A stretch of DNA of 64,000 nucleotides from Amphiduros pacificus (GCA_949316495.1 OX439004.1:13366536-13430535), one strand, 5' to 3'. Shown: positions 1-12,925, counted from the first letter of the stretch. Numbers and translations are program-made. The notes: generated by a model not told the origin, from the letters alone.

Positions 1-560
1 CTCCACAAATATCATACTTTGCATGGCGAGGTAAAGTCATATTCTACCTCTGCCACAATACATTGTTCCTTGCATAGGATTGAACACGTGGTCATGCCCA
101 TTTTATATGCTTAAAAGGAACTTAGAATGTATCATTCATAATTTTGGAGGGTGTTATATTTATAACATCGGGTTGTTAAAGTATACCATTGATATCAATT
201 AGTTTAGGGTTTTAACATACAGCGTTGTTTCAGTCATTTCATGGTGAGACCTGACATATTAGCCTTGCCCAAGAAGAACAAGTCAAGACTTTTTTCTTTT
301 CTTCCCTTGATGATTAATGGTCCATCCCCTGCTGACAACATTTGTCTGACTATTTTGGTACACATGTCACCAACATTTCACTGTTGTTGTACTCACTTTC
401 TTATAATAACAATGACACCAAAATTGGACATGCTACCCCATGTAACAAAATATTTGACTCATTGTCTACTAGTTGCTTGCACTGGGTGTGGCCTCTGAGA
501 ATTCATTCAAAGAGTTGAATATGTTGTTTACTTGCAGAGCCAGGTATAAATCCTGGATCT
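1..560. other. No recognisable feature
   Basis: AT-rich sequence with no convincing exon, RNA gene or repeat that I can recognise. Short open frames here have no family resemblance. Confidence 0.4.
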
Positions 561-579
561 GCTTTGAAGAGTACAAAAT

Positions 580-890
580 ATCATTGCCCACCAAAATATC
601 ATCCAGTCGGAATTAACCAACATGAGGTCATAAATTGTGATCAGTTGCCTGACCTAAATGCTGATCAATCAGAACAGAGGTCAGTACAAAGCTGATTTGG
701 AATATTCATCTATTTTTCACCAATTTTATTCTGCCTAACAGAGGTAGTCGATCCTAAACAACTCATCTTTTTTATGAAAAGCCATTTCTTGCGTCCAATC
801 TTGACGCTCGTTTTCACCGATGACGGCAGGAAGTCATATGGTCATATGAGAAAGAAGTCTTGGTATGAAGGGTGCAATTCCACCGAGATC
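580..890 (+). repeat. Dispersed ~350-bp repeat, divergent copy 1
   Basis: Shares with the better copies at 1453-1802 and 18455-18800 the order of blocks: a TCATTGCCC start, a block ACCAACAT..GGTCATAAA, a block CAGTACAAA, a TTTTCACCA block, and near the end AAGTCTTGGTATGAAGG. It is clearly more diverged than the other copies. No coding capacity. Family unknown; probably a nonautonomous transposable element. Confidence 0.55.
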
Positions 891-1452
891 ATAATGATAT
901 TAGGGCCTTTCTTACTCAATACAGTGAGACAGACCATAATCCGGTGGTATTATCAGTGGGATTATCAACACATGAGACTTTCGATAAAACACAATCTGTT
1001 TTAGATTTCACGATAACACACACTGAAGACAAACGTTCCCAGATACGATAACGTACGGGAGATGAACGAATTCTAAGTTTCTCTATTTTTACTTACCAGT
1101 TTGAATTTGATGACAAGGTTCTTTTTAAACAAAGTATTGACCAACAACAAAGTAGGTTTCCCAAACAATGATGAGCATTTTGCCTTTTTCTTGATTTCTG
1201 CACTTTTGAAGAAAGCTCGCATTGGATATGTCGAATGTATTCACCAAGGAAGTCCATCTACCTTTCATTGGTCACATTTAATGTTGTGCTAAAATTATGA
1301 ATGTCATTTTGGACAGGTAAAACATTATAGTAAATTTCTTGATCTTCTACTGGCATTGATCATGGTTAAACTATCTTCTTTCATTCTGAATAGAAATATT
1401 GCCAATCATGAAATGTTTTGTCTTATACTCTTAATTCTTACTCTGAATTACA

Positions 1453-1802
1453 TCGGTAGTATTCATTTACTACCTCTGCAGTCATTGCCCTGTTTTTCAT
1501 CTTTTTCAAAGCTTAGAATTCCCCGTGTCATAAATACTTGCCTTGCTCACAAAAATGTCATAAAATCTGAATTGACCAACATCAGGTCATAAGCTGTAAC
1601 CAGGTGTCTGGCACATAAACTGACCAATCAGTACAACTGCCAGTACAAAACAAATCTATTTATTTTCTTTCACCAGTAAGTGGACATCCAGATGTATATC
1701 AATACTGATGACTTGCTGTTAATTCTTTGTGCACCTTTATACCTTTGGTAGCAGGGACTGATATGATAGAGAAGTCCTGGTATGGAGGGTATTAATTCTG
1801 TG
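1453..1802 (+). repeat. Dispersed ~350-bp repeat, copy 2
   Basis: Closely matches 18455-18800 and the reverse complement of 42365-42710. The 5' end is a short palindrome (GGTAGTATTCATTTACTACC) followed by a CTGCAGTCATTGCCCTG block. The 3' end carries GAGAAGTCCTGGTATGGAGGG. Not coding. I do not recognise a tRNA head or LINE tail, so the class is left open. Confidence 0.75.
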
Positions 1803-2083
1803 TTGTTGACAAAGGTAGCAACCGCATATTGATTGATATCCAAAGTAGACCGGGATGGACAGAAATGCATCTCTCCATATGCATGTATATTTCATACATG
1901 GATTATTCTAATATCTTGATACGAATAACATTCCACAAGGTCAATATAGAGATACGCTCCCATAAAATTGAATTTCCCACATTGTGCTACTGTTTCAACC
2001 GATCTTTGCACATATGGCATAATGTGTTTGCTTTGTATATTGCAGAGGGCAGTTTGCTGAGCTGGATCTCGCCAGGTGGCAGT

Positions 2084-3322
2084 ATGATGCGATGCGCCAG
2101 TCTATGCAAGGCCACCTGTGTAATATTTATTACTGTCATCTTTCTCATTCTCATCACAAACATCTGGAGTAATAATTTCGAGAGGACCACTGTGCCTGTG
2201 AAATATAACCAGCCTCATGGTATACTTCCTAGTGTTACTGAGTCAGAAACTGCTCAATTAAAACAAATGCCTTCAAATAATGATCATGCAACAAAAAACA
2301 CAACACAACACAACTGCAAAGCAAATATACCATGTGAATATGAAAATGAGTTGGATCTAAGAATTATTGTTATGTCCTTCAACAGAGCTTCTTCTTTACA
2401 AATGTGTCTTGATGCCCTCCAGAATATTGTGTTAGATGGAGATATAGCAGCGTTGGAAATATGGATAGATCGTAATAAGTCTGACCATGTCCATCAACCC
2501 ACTTTAGATGTGGCTAAAAACTTCCACTGGAACCATGGCCGGTCACGTGTGACTGTCCAGGAGAAGCATGTTGGTATATATGGTCAGTGGATAGACACGT
2601 GGCGCCCCCATGTGGGAAGCAAGGAGATTGCTATTATACTGGAGGATGATATAGATGTGAGTCCATATGTGTACAGATGGGCTAAGGCAGCACACAAAGC
2701 ATTTGACCACAGGGAGGATGTCTGTGGCTATAGCCTATCTGAGATTGACCTAATTAAAAACAATGGTGCTCACTTCACTCGCCCAAAAGACATAGCATTT
2801 ATGTTCAGAAGATTTGCAACCTTCGGATTTTCACCCCATCCAAAAGTCTACAGAGATTTCCAAGATTGGTTTCATAAAAAACGTTCAACTGAAAAATCTT
2901 TCAAACCATATGTCAAAGAGGATTATATATTCACAAGTTGGTACAAGATATTTGAGAAGCAGAAGAGACAGGATGGGATGTGGTCCATGTGGTTTGAATA
3001 CTACACTCATCACCACAAGTTATATGCAATGTTTCCAAATATTGGAAAACATTACAAGGAAATGAAAAGTACAAACTGGACAAATGCAACATTTGCTTTT
3101 CATAGACAAGAAAAGGGATTACATTTTGGTGGCAAACAACTTCGTAAAGATTCCACCAAAAATCTTGTTTCAATGTGGCAAGATGTTTTTATTGATTTCC
3201 CCAGCAAGATACCAATATTTGACTATAATGCTGCACTGGTGGGACATGCTAAACCTAAAAAGTCAGATTCCAATGTAAAGAGAAAACCTAGTGAAATCAA
3301 ACCAGTTAATGGTAAAACATGA
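2084..3322 (+). CDS. Type II membrane GT-A-like glycosyltransferase
   Basis: Predicted 412-aa protein. Residues about 12-28 form one hydrophobic anchor after a short N-terminal tail, the topology of Golgi type II glycosyltransferases. A Thr/Asn/Lys-rich stem follows (about 30-90). The catalytic-looking domain opens with LRIIVMSFNRASSLQMCLDAL (92-112 region), like the first beta-strand of GT-A enzymes. At 184-194 it has IILEDDIDVS, resembling the EDD metal/nucleotide-sugar motif of GnT-I/POMGNT1-type (GT13) enzymes. NWTNAT at 331-336 holds candidate N-glycosylation sites. The frame stays open upstream to 1829, but a splice-acceptor-like TTGTATATTGCAG ends at 2045, so I start at the first ATG after it. 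AATAAA signals lie at 3326 and 3419-3429. Donor and acceptor sugars cannot be told. The family assignment (GT13-like versus GT2-like) is inference. Confidence 0.82.
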   Translation: MMRCASLCKATCVIFITVIFLILITNIWSNNFERTTVPVKYNQPHGILPSVTESETAQLKQMPSNNDHATKNTTQHNCKANIPCEYENELDLRIIVMSFNRASSLQMCLDALQNIVLDGDIAALEIWIDRNKSDHVHQPTLDVAKNFHWNHGRSRVTVQEKHVGIYGQWIDTWRPHVGSKEIAIILEDDIDVSPYVYRWAKAAHKAFDHREDVCGYSLSEIDLIKNNGAHFTRPKDIAFMFRRFATFGFSPHPKVYRDFQDWFHKKRSTEKSFKPYVKEDYIFTSWYKIFEKQKRQDGMWSMWFEYYTHHHKLYAMFPNIGKHYKEMKSTNWTNATFAFHRQEKGLHFGGKQLRKDSTKNLVSMWQDVFIDFPSKIPIFDYNAALVGHAKPKKSDSNVKRKPSEIKPVNGKT

Positions 3323-3325
3323 CAA

Positions 3326-3429
3326 AATAAAATGATAGCATAACGTATGTATTTGATTGTCATATAAATCATATGGATAATCTTATGATTAGTATTAAGA
3401 AATGAATCAATTGTTGAAAATAAAATAAA
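3326..3429 (+). terminator. Candidate polyadenylation signals of the glycosyltransferase gene
   Basis: AATAAA occurs at 3326-3331, only 3 bases after the stop, and twice more at 3419-3424 and 3424-3429. The downstream pair gives a more plausible 3' UTR. This is position and motif evidence only. Confidence 0.4.
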
Positions 3430-5812
3430 AATGTTTAAGAAGCTGACTTTTAAATAAATGATATTTAGACATTTCCAGGGATCGAATATTTAAGACAAAA
3501 TGCTTATGATTACTTTTTTAGCTAACAATTTTCACTTTGTTAATTATTGTCTTGGGGATGCTAGGAAAGAATTTATATTATGAAACACCAATTTTGCAAT
3601 TTTTACACTAACATTCTCAAAATTGCACTAATTTAAGTGTCTTATTCTATGATGGTGCTGACATAAAATGTACAATTGTATTTGTAATAGTCAAAAAGTG
3701 GCAGCAAAGGTATATAATAGGATGTTTAGCATTAGGTTTAGACATCTATGCATACACTTGTCTATCCATCACGTATGCAAAAAGGTTTGATCTGAAATGG
3801 ATTAGAACTTAAGGTAAGGCATGATTCAGAAAATGTTATTACATGCATTTTACATTAGGTTTTTCAAAGGTCTGTTAAGGTCAACCAGAAAGGAAAATAA
3901 ATATGTCAGATATATTTATTAAATCTTTAACAACTAATTGTGACACTAGTAGGGGCAGATAAATCTTCAGTGATTCAACAGTGAACATCTGGTTGTGTGA
4001 GTTAATTAAAGTTAATCAGTTAAGCACGTGAAAACTATTTATTTGTTTATATGTATTTTAACTTACAAAATCCAGGTATAAAAAGAATGTGATGATATGA
4101 AAGTGATATTAGATTTAATTTAGTTAAATTTTAAATGGACATCAACATTTGTGGTGTTTTCTAACTTGTTAACACTCCTGTGCCATAGTATAATGGCTAC
4201 TGCAATATTACTTGTTTTGATTTGTGATATTCCTTGATTTGATTGGATTTCCTTGCATGTATTGCTCAGTATGCCTAGTATTTACCCACTTTACCCAGTA
4301 AAACATATTTGCAGTCGGACCCACATTCTTCAAATGATTAAAAAAAATTAAGTAAAATGACTTTTAAGTTAACGTTATCAATGTTGTAAGTAAAATCATT
4401 TTTCTCTAATATTGAGGAGTTATTAAAAAGTTACAAAAGCCCATACGTTGGCATATGTAAAAATGTCCTATCGCCCTGTTTTATTTTGAAAGAAAAAATG
4501 TAATTTATGTATTCTCTCTGAGTTTTATCATGTAATCATTAAAATCATTAAACTCATTAATATAGTTGTGAAGGGTTGATAGATTACTCTTTCATGAAAC
4601 ATAACGGTTAAATGTTGTTTTATGTCTTTGTTATGAAATGCAAAATGAGACTAGTGCGTGATATACAGAACAACAATGGTTGGTCTCATATAATGGTCTG
4701 TTCCGTGAAGTCACCCGGATGCATATCTCCCTTTCATACATGCATATCCCTCAAACTATTTTAACATATCATCCTTGACTACATTTTTCTTATAAAACAT
4801 AATAGCTTATGCAAATCGTTTGATCTGCTGTCTAACCATTTAAAAATAAAATTATTTAAAAATATGCACAAGGCACGAATTAGCAGTTTCTTTTGTCCTA
4901 TTGTATTTGGCAAAAATGGTAACAACTCCCTTCACGGCAGTGATAATACCTAAGCATAATTATACATATCTTCATTAAGGGGAAAACAAACCTTCACAAT
5001 ACATAGACAAACATTACGAATAGATAGTAATATGGACAGTAATAAGACGTAAATAATTTGAGATATATTTTCAATACTTTACTGGTCTTTAATCTTCTGA
5101 ATTTATTATCATCTAGTGGGAGTCATCTTGTCGAGGAAATTATAGTTGTACCAGCAAGTCAAAATAATGATTTAAATATTTTGCAAATTACAGCAGAAGT
5201 GTGGTTTGAAAAATCCCAAATTAAATGCACCAGTATCATTGTTTACGACAAACACGGTACATATTGTTATCGGGGTCACTTTGCCATGTAATGATGTAGT
5301 TAAAAAAGGTGTTGATACATGTAACTTCACACCTGTGACAAAAGGCAGCCATTTTAACAGGTAGATAATTAATCACACCTGGCCTTGTGCTTGGTACAGT
5401 AGCAGGGGAACACTCATACATGAGGTCTTAGGTGCACATATGGGTTGGAAAGGCCTAGTTACAAGAATCAAATGAGTTTGAAATGGGGTTTAGTTTATCT
5501 TTAATAAACTCTGTGGTGATTTTAAAGTTTCATAATATGTTTAAAAATTAGATATGAAATATTCATTTTCAGATATCATTATTGTATAATAAACCAGTTA
5601 TCTAAATTATGTTCATAAGTATTGTTCTTTATCAGATAAACGTCAGGCTGGTGTTGTTCGTAGTGTATAAGATGATGCTATATAGACATCTTACACGGAC
5701 ATAGTGCTTTACAATTATAAGACTCATTATGATATGGTCCAAATTAGCAGTCCATCAACATAATCGCCAAAATTGTTGCTTGTTTGCATCAACTTTCACG
5801 GGGTTCACATTA
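3430..5812. other. Intergenic, no recognisable feature
   Basis: AT-rich sequence after the glycosyltransferase 3' end. I see no exon, RNA gene or repeat that recurs in the window. The short open frames are chance. Confidence 0.4.
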
Positions 5813-6182
5813 GGGGCGATCCATTTGATTTTTGTGGGGTGGGGTGGGAGATTTTGGAAAAAAAATTTATTCACCCACCCCATCCCAGAAAAAAAATTTA
5901 TTCACCCACCCCACACCAGAAAAAAAAATTATTCATCCACCCTACCAAAGAAAAAAAATTTATTCATCCAGTACTGCTGTCCCACCCCACCCCACAAAAA
6001 TCAAACGGATCGCCCCTTAACAAAAAAAAAATTTATTCACCCACCCCACACCAGAAAAAAAATTTATTCACCCACCCCACACCAGAAAAAAAAATTATTC
6101 ATCCACCCTACCAAAGAAAAAAAATTTATTCATCCAGTACTGCTGTCCCACCCCACCCCACAAAAATCAAATGGATCGCCCC
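5813..6182. mobile_element. Harbinger/Tourist-type MITE with tandem internal duplication
   Basis: The ends are inverted repeats: GGGGCGATCCATTTGATTTT at 5813 and its complement ending at 6182, both continuing into a GTGGGGTGGGGTGGGA tract. The element is flanked by TTA at 5810-5812 and 6183-6185. A 3-bp TTA duplication is typical of PIF/Harbinger elements. A second copy of the right end (finishing at 6016 and also followed by TTA) shows that the right half has been duplicated. The interior is A-rich plus CCACCC repeats. The overlapping open frames (5729-6207) are low-complexity artefacts. The superfamily is inferred from TSD length and sequence only. Confidence 0.7.
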
Positions 6183-6589
6183 TTACAAGAAGAGACAAGT
6201 AATATAGATATCGGTCTATAGGCCCCAGGCATGCACTGGTAAACCACGACATTCAGATATATCTGCAACATAACATAGGACATCTGTTAATCAAATTTAT
6301 CAACACTGTAAAAGGGAAAGGTTTTTATATTTGGCATAGATTAGAGAAGCTTTTCAGCCTATATTTGACAGAGTACCAACCTTTACAACAGAGCAGCTGC
6401 GGTCTAAAATACATCTGTCTACATGATAATCCCCCCATACCCATTCAGACCGTTTTTGTATATTTCATAAATATTCTTAATGTTATAATATATATATATA
6501 AGACAATCTTGAACGATCTACGATACTATAATTTGCCAGGAAAGCATATAGAAGTGAAGCAACTGCTAATACCAGCGTTACGAGCAGAC

Positions 6590-6640
6590 ATAGTCTGAAA
6601 TGGCGCGATATAAATATTTAATATTATTATTATTGCCAGG
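6590..6640 (+). repeat. LINE-type 3' tail remnant
   Basis: TGGCGCGATATAAATATTTA followed by a short (ATT)n run resembles the 3' tails of L2/CR1-type LINEs and their SINE partners. Upstream sequence to about 6365 may be the decayed body but has no recognisable motif. Confidence 0.4.
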
Positions 6641-8240
6641 TTGAAGTTTAAAGTTACATAGGTCCCTTTATAATACTATATACTACACTATAATTTGCTT
6701 ATGTCAGGTTGAAGTTACATAGTTGTGTAAAATGAGCGCCTCATGTTCAAATATGTACTTTCAACTATTTGAATACAAACAATCACCAACATTTCAGTGC
6801 TGAGAGAATGAAGGTATTTTCTTTTTGGTTTTAATCTGAGTGCTGTGAGTGACATCTGGTGGTTAAATCAGGGCTGCGATACTGTCATCTTGTGTGAGAT
6901 ATATGCCATTCATGTTGGAACAAAAAATCGTCCTTTCAAGGTCATGTAGGAAATTTGAGTAAACATTATTTAGAAAACTATTTATTTTTATAGTGTGATA
7001 TCTTAAATATATCTTTCAAAAAGACCGTTATTTACAGTACATCATGTTTCGGTACTCACCTCTTGAATAATGGCACACCTGGTGAGAAAGACGTCATCAG
7101 TTTGTGTGCTCCTAACATATGCGTCTGATAATGTAAAAATTTACTCAATATCTGTAATTGTTCAGCGATATTCTCATTACATTCACATAAATATGCACAT
7201 ATACATATACACAAACGCACATAAACGCACATAAACGCACATGCACATTAACACACATGTGCCAAAAAGACACATTCTTGAGAACATATCCAAATATCAA
7301 AATTCTAACAAATATTATGTGAAATAAATTTCTACATTATGGTTTCATTTTGGAAGAATTTTTTCTTGTTTAGATAAGCTGTCTCACAGGAAAAAAGAAA
7401 AAAAAATAGATTTTTCTTCTAGCTTTGTTCCTTTTTAGTGATTAATACCCTCTACTAAAAAGAGAAAATAACATTGATACCTTATTATACTTGAGCGCTT
7501 TTCAGGCCCCTGGTATTGACCCTCACAGCATATAATTCTATGAGAGATAGTATTATTCAAGTATCATATATATGTTAGTGTCATGTTGGTAATATGTATA
7601 CGTTTCGTGATGCCAATGAAATGGATTTTCATTTTATCTGAATATATGATGGGAGATTATAGAAATCTGATATGTGAAAAAAGTTTGGTTAGCGGATTTT
7701 TCAAAATAACAAATGTGAAATGGTTACTTGAAATATAAACGTTTGCCAATAACAATATTCTGTACGCATATGATTAATGAATTAAAACATTAAATGAAAT
7801 AACATAAACTATTTGTTTATCGAATATATCAATACTGCAAAAGGAAATGAAGGGGATATATATTTTGCCACTCAGATTCTCAGAACTCAGAAATCGTTTA
7901 TTTGACCCAAAAAAGACATACATTGTGGCATATATAGATTGATTGATGCCTTAAAATATGTCGTTTACTTGTCCAAATCAGGCATAATCAAAAAGAATAC
8001 AATTGTCAAAACGGTGCCTAAAAGCACTGAATATAATATATTTCACGAGCTGTATCTTGTGGAAGAAATGGATTAAACCTTTAATAAAAAAATATGCTGC
8101 CCTATATTTTACAAGAATTTTTTAGATATATAATACAACAGGATGAATGTGAGAGAGGGTAGAGTGTATGCAGAGGGATGATTGCAGATCAATTGTGTAT
8201 ATATTGGTAGTGTGCAGTCATAAATAACACATGAGGGAAG
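6641..8240. other. Intergenic, no recognisable feature
   Basis: AT-rich sequence with a small ACATAAACGCAC run near 7205-7245. I recognise no gene or interspersed repeat. Confidence 0.35.
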
Positions 8241-8473
8241 ACGGCGCGGGGTGAATGGTGTGTTGACTGGAGTGAGTAGGCCTGCTCAGTTGCTCACCGC
8301 TACTCTACCACGGCCTGCTCTGCTCTACTCTACTCACATTAAATAACAGTCTCTTCAGCTAAGTGCCTTGCCTTTACAGCTCCTTGAGGATAAAATGAAG
8401 CATAAAGCAATGAGGTTAATATCTATACAGGAAATGAAGATAATGGCCCAGGTATGAGTGAGCGTGTGATTTA

Positions 8474-8603
8474 GTGCTATGTGTTGTTGGATCATCCCCC
8501 ACATTCGTACTGCTCACACGCAACTTACGCTGTCGCGAGATCTCGGCGGACAACGCACGTAAGAACCTCTCCCGCGGGCCAGCCACAGCAGTGGTGGATG
8601 CCG
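8474..8603 (+). promoter_or_regulatory. CpG-rich block with splice donor; candidate first exon/promoter
   Basis: In an otherwise AT-rich stretch this block is GC- and CpG-rich. It includes GTCGCGAGATCTCGGCGG, close to the TCTCGCGAGA promoter element, and ends in a strong donor (CCG|GTAAGTC) at 8604. It lies upstream and on the same strand as the ASB-like gene, so it could be its untranslated first exon. No transcript evidence is available and no conserved peptide is seen. Confidence 0.35.
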
Positions 8604-9264
8604 GTAAGTCAAGATTGATTTTCTTATTTTACTTCAGTAGAAGAAGATTATGTAAGTTTATATTCATCGGATTACTATCCTCCAAGAATACCAGCGCATG
8701 GCCTGCTGATCTAGGAAATAAGCTTATTACAGAGAAGCCTTGGTATGTAGAAATTATGTTTGTTATTATAACTTCCCGCATCTTCTCATGAGATTACGTT
8801 AACACGGTAGTTGTACGGGTACTGACATAAGAACTCTACAAATACATATCTAGTTCAAACAGATGTTTAATGGGAGTGATCTATACGGGGATTATAGTTT
8901 GTTGTTTAAAAGATCTAGATGAGATTAGAAATACACCTGAGATAGCGAGGATCTACCTGTACCACGTGGTCTGCTTGTTATCACGTGGACTCATTCACCA
9001 ATGCACTCGGTGCCTTTCATGGTATCATAGATTATTCCCAATCTAATATTAAATGATTATCATCACATAAAAGCTCTATGATTCGCTGTCCATATTGCAC
9101 TACATGACATACAGTCAGCCATATCATGCGAAGGCGTGGCAAGTTATACGCTGCAATAATCAGTCATGACATTAAACCTTATCATGTAATGTGTAACCGT
9201 CATATTTGAAGGTATGCATCCCCTATCTACACAATGGAATGATCAGCCATTTCATTACACACAC

Positions 9265-9364
<100 letters not shown>

Positions 9365-11173
9365 ACACCATTATATGCTAGACGATGTAATAAATGACAA
9401 TCATATCAGGAGGTGTGGCACGTATATTTATAACAATACTATACGAAGGTGTGATACAATTATAAGCTGCACTATGTACTAAAGAACCTTCATATATAAG
9501 GTGTAGCACCGTAATACGTTAAATCGATTTATAACAGCCGTCATTCATTCTCAATAACACTTCTTGGAAACGAATCAAAGTTCACCTCTTAAAATGGTAC
9601 TTAACATTCAGAACTTATTTTGATGTCGTCTTTAGTTTGATGTATGTAGTATAGTCGTCAAATATATTACTGGCATAACTCAAAACTTGTATATATAGAA
9701 ATGGAAAGATATACCAGTTATGGAGTTGAAATGCAGTCATTAGCAATAGGTTCACTTTGACTATTTTGTTATTTGCACTAAGTGACAGAGGCAATTAGGG
9801 CGGTTTTCATCTTACAAATACTCCAGAAGTAATTGGTTTATCTTCAAATATACCTAAAGTGTGTAATGCAACATCGTTTTTTGAAAGATCGAATTGCCTC
9901 AGTATCAAAGCTGGAATTTCATTTGAACACTACAAACAAAGCTACACTGCATTATGTAACTGGACATCGTGGTTTATATACAGATAAATAGGATACCGTT
10001 TAATGTGACTGTTGCCATGTCTTATGAACCTTTGTCATGACACGATGGTGCATCAATGATATGCACACATGGGGTCTAGTTTCGTAATTTGAATTATAAA
10101 AAAAATCTGTATCTGTTAGAACCAGAAACATTTGACACATATGTTTAAATATCTCTGAACACATAGTTTTTAACAACACAGTTTGTGTTTTTAACAACAC
10201 AGTATTATTTTCATCATTCTGTTCTTGTTAATACTTAAAACACTAATGGACTCAGTGACCTTTTTTAATATATCCATATTATGTATATTTTCGCCTTGCA
10301 GTCCTCTCCATAGAAATTCTCTAGGCTAAGAATTATGATATCCAATATAAACTGTTAACATAATGAACACTCAATAAATATAATTGCAATCAGAAAAAAT
10401 ACAATGCCCTGACTGTGCCGTGTTCCTGCACTGTGTTTGCCAGCAATAGCGGGGGAAATAGGCTTTGGTTGCGTCTTGTTGGTTCTTGTGATCAATGAAC
10501 TGCTCCATACAAGTCAAGGCTTGGCCCGTGGAGGGCACCAATGACGTCAGAGGCCTCCTGGGACAAAAGGGTAAAATCACACGAGATTTGAGCGTACCTC
10601 GCCTACATCTCCCAGCAGTGAACACGTTGTGCTTTGCTTTTAAAGGTCCGTGAAGTGTATAATTAATTTGCGTCATACATTTATCACCACAGGGATGTTG
10701 GCCTATTTTTTTATACATTTCATTTATTTTATTTCCATTTAGGTATATATCTTTATATCAAAGATGCAATATCAAATACTTCATAACAACTGAATGTCTA
10801 AAATTGGTGATACGTATTCAGATTAGTGCGGAATTACGTCCATTGAGGAACTGATTCCTGTTCACTTTTTCAATCATATGCATCCAACCATGTCACTGAA
10901 CACACGTGTGTTAGTGTAAAACTGTGATTTCAGTGGGAAGCATGCCGGGCAAGACTAAGGGTCAAGGCTGCTATAGAAGTGGAGTACAAATGCACATGAT
11001 GTGGTTAATTCAGCTGCAAATTATACCAATCAATAATAACTGATCTTTCAACCCAGTTTAACAGGATGTTAACCTCCCAAGACCTCCATGGTCACCCCTA
11101 TGTATCATGCGCCCATTCCCGCATTTAATTGTAGTGTTTGGCAGGATTATTCCACATGGCATTACCCCTTAAT

Positions 11174-11233
11174 ATATAATGGTGCACCGTCTAAGTGGTC
11201 TGAACCATTGAAACGGTGTACCATTATATTAGA
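11174..11233. repeat. Short near-perfect hairpin
   Basis: ATATAATGGTGCACCGT and, after about 24 bases, ACGGTGTACCATTATAT form a 17-bp stem with one non-pairing position. This could be a miniature inverted-repeat remnant or a structured RNA. Nothing distinguishes these. Confidence 0.5.
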
Positions 11234-11679
11234 AGGGGTGATGCTATCGGAAAATATCTGTACTGCACTTCTCTGGAACAAATATCTTAAAAAATTTAAT
11301 GAATGTTCACACATCAAACAAAGTTAAAAGCCAGGAGGTCAAAAGCCAAATGTTTTAAGTGCTTATTTCCCATCTGTTCCCTTTTAAACTAAACTCTCGA
11401 ATATCAAATTATATGGAAAACAAGTGCATGCTTGACAATAAAACACTCACAATATGGAGTAAATGTATTGATCTATCCCTGGCCGTTAATGAAGATTAAA
11501 TGATATGGGTTGATATTTAGGTAAGCCGCATTCTGGGTTTAACTATAGAGTAATACATGTGTATTACTCTAATAAGGTTCAACTTATTTACAACGTTTGT
11601 GCCTTGAGTATATATTCAGATCCTGGTCTGATGTGTTTGTACATTAGGTTAATTCACGTGTTGTGTAATATCTTTCCAG

Positions 11680-11854
11680 CACAGTTCTGAATGGATCGCC
11701 AATGGGGATTGGACTATGGAGAGTTTGACCTCTGACCTGACTTATACGTCACGTGTCCCGGCCAGTGAGGGATCAAGTGGCCGTCAGTTCACTGTGGATC
11801 AGAGCGGTCGGGTGAACGGGCTGGAATTACATCACAGGTCACAGTGACATAGAA
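11680..11854 (+). other. Candidate exon, probably 5' UTR of the ASB-like gene
   Basis: Bounded by an acceptor (polypyrimidine TCTTTCCAG, exon from 11680) and a consensus donor (AGAA|GTAAGT at 11855). The block is GC-richer than its surroundings. One frame is open from the acceptor for 55 codons to a TGA at 11845-11847. That frame does not match a family I know, and it stops inside the exon, so I favour an untranslated exon or a noncoding RNA. Confidence 0.35.
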
Positions 11855-12925
11855 GTAAGTATGTTGATAAACAGGATACAAATCATAATAACATATACAC
11901 CAAGGTATAAACACAACATCTCTGGTGTAGTATTAGATACACGTCGGTGAAGGAACAGTTGTAGTGAAATTAACACATGCATGTATGTCAAGTGTACATT
12001 TATATAATATAGTAATATAGCCGAGATCAAACACAGGTATAACACTGGTATATTACTATAAGGCGAGCATAGTGTGTATCTTCAAAGATCAAGGTAAGAT
12101 ATTGACATAATGATTTTTGTATATGACGACTCATGCCAAGAAGCTGGCCAATATTTTCACGTGGCAGATAAATGTCCACTGTCATAAATTGTGTACTATC
12201 CAGTAAATTCTAGAAACAGATAAACGTGTAAACAATATATGGTATGCATACATATATAACATAATACTATTGGATGATTACATCATACTACGTGCATGTT
12301 ATCGTCAATTTATCTGAGGAATGTACTTATTTCCCTTTACTTTAATAACAGTTTTACAACCTGGATAGATCAAGATCACAAGAAGCGATCCACTCATGTT
12401 TGGACATCAATTGTTTTGAACAGATTTGTCCATTGTAAAGAGGTCAAGTTTCTTATTTATATATTGTCAAATAATTGTCAAGGCGGTAGACTTCGATACA
12501 AGACGTTTCATTGGTGATAAACAATCCGATTCTATTAAAAATAGCTAATTACCCATATTGTATTTCGACACCCTCTCGTGCTTAATTCCAACTGAGACAT
12601 TATCTGATTAAGGTGAACAATGATGTATTATCGTAAATAAGAAGACAATGGGAAACGATATATTTATACCTGAATTAGATAATCTAGTATTACCAATAAT
12701 ACTATGGTATTGCTAGAAAAACAGGTTTGTTTACTGTCGCTGGTATTCTGGTTGACATTCACCCAAGATTCCTCTTATTACGAGGGGTAATAACCTCTAG
12801 CCATGCAGCATTATATAGCAACCACTGTGTTAAGTATAGCTTGCCATCCCACATATACCTGCACTGGATGAAGGAGGCACCATTCAGACCGCAGCAGCGT
12901 GGGAGAGGCGTGGGGCACTGGGAGG
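11855..12925. other. No recognisable feature
   Basis: AT-rich sequence between the candidate exon and the 36-bp minisatellite. It would be intronic if the 5' exon model is right. Confidence 0.35.

Noticed and set aside
5729-6207. Lys/Pro/His-rich frames up to 157 aa
   Set aside because: They read through the low-complexity interior of a MITE in three frames.
10371-10718. 115-aa minus-strand frame in a GC-richer patch
   Set aside because: No domain, no splice context and no repeat match; noted only as a GC-rich patch with a CRE-like TGACGTCA.
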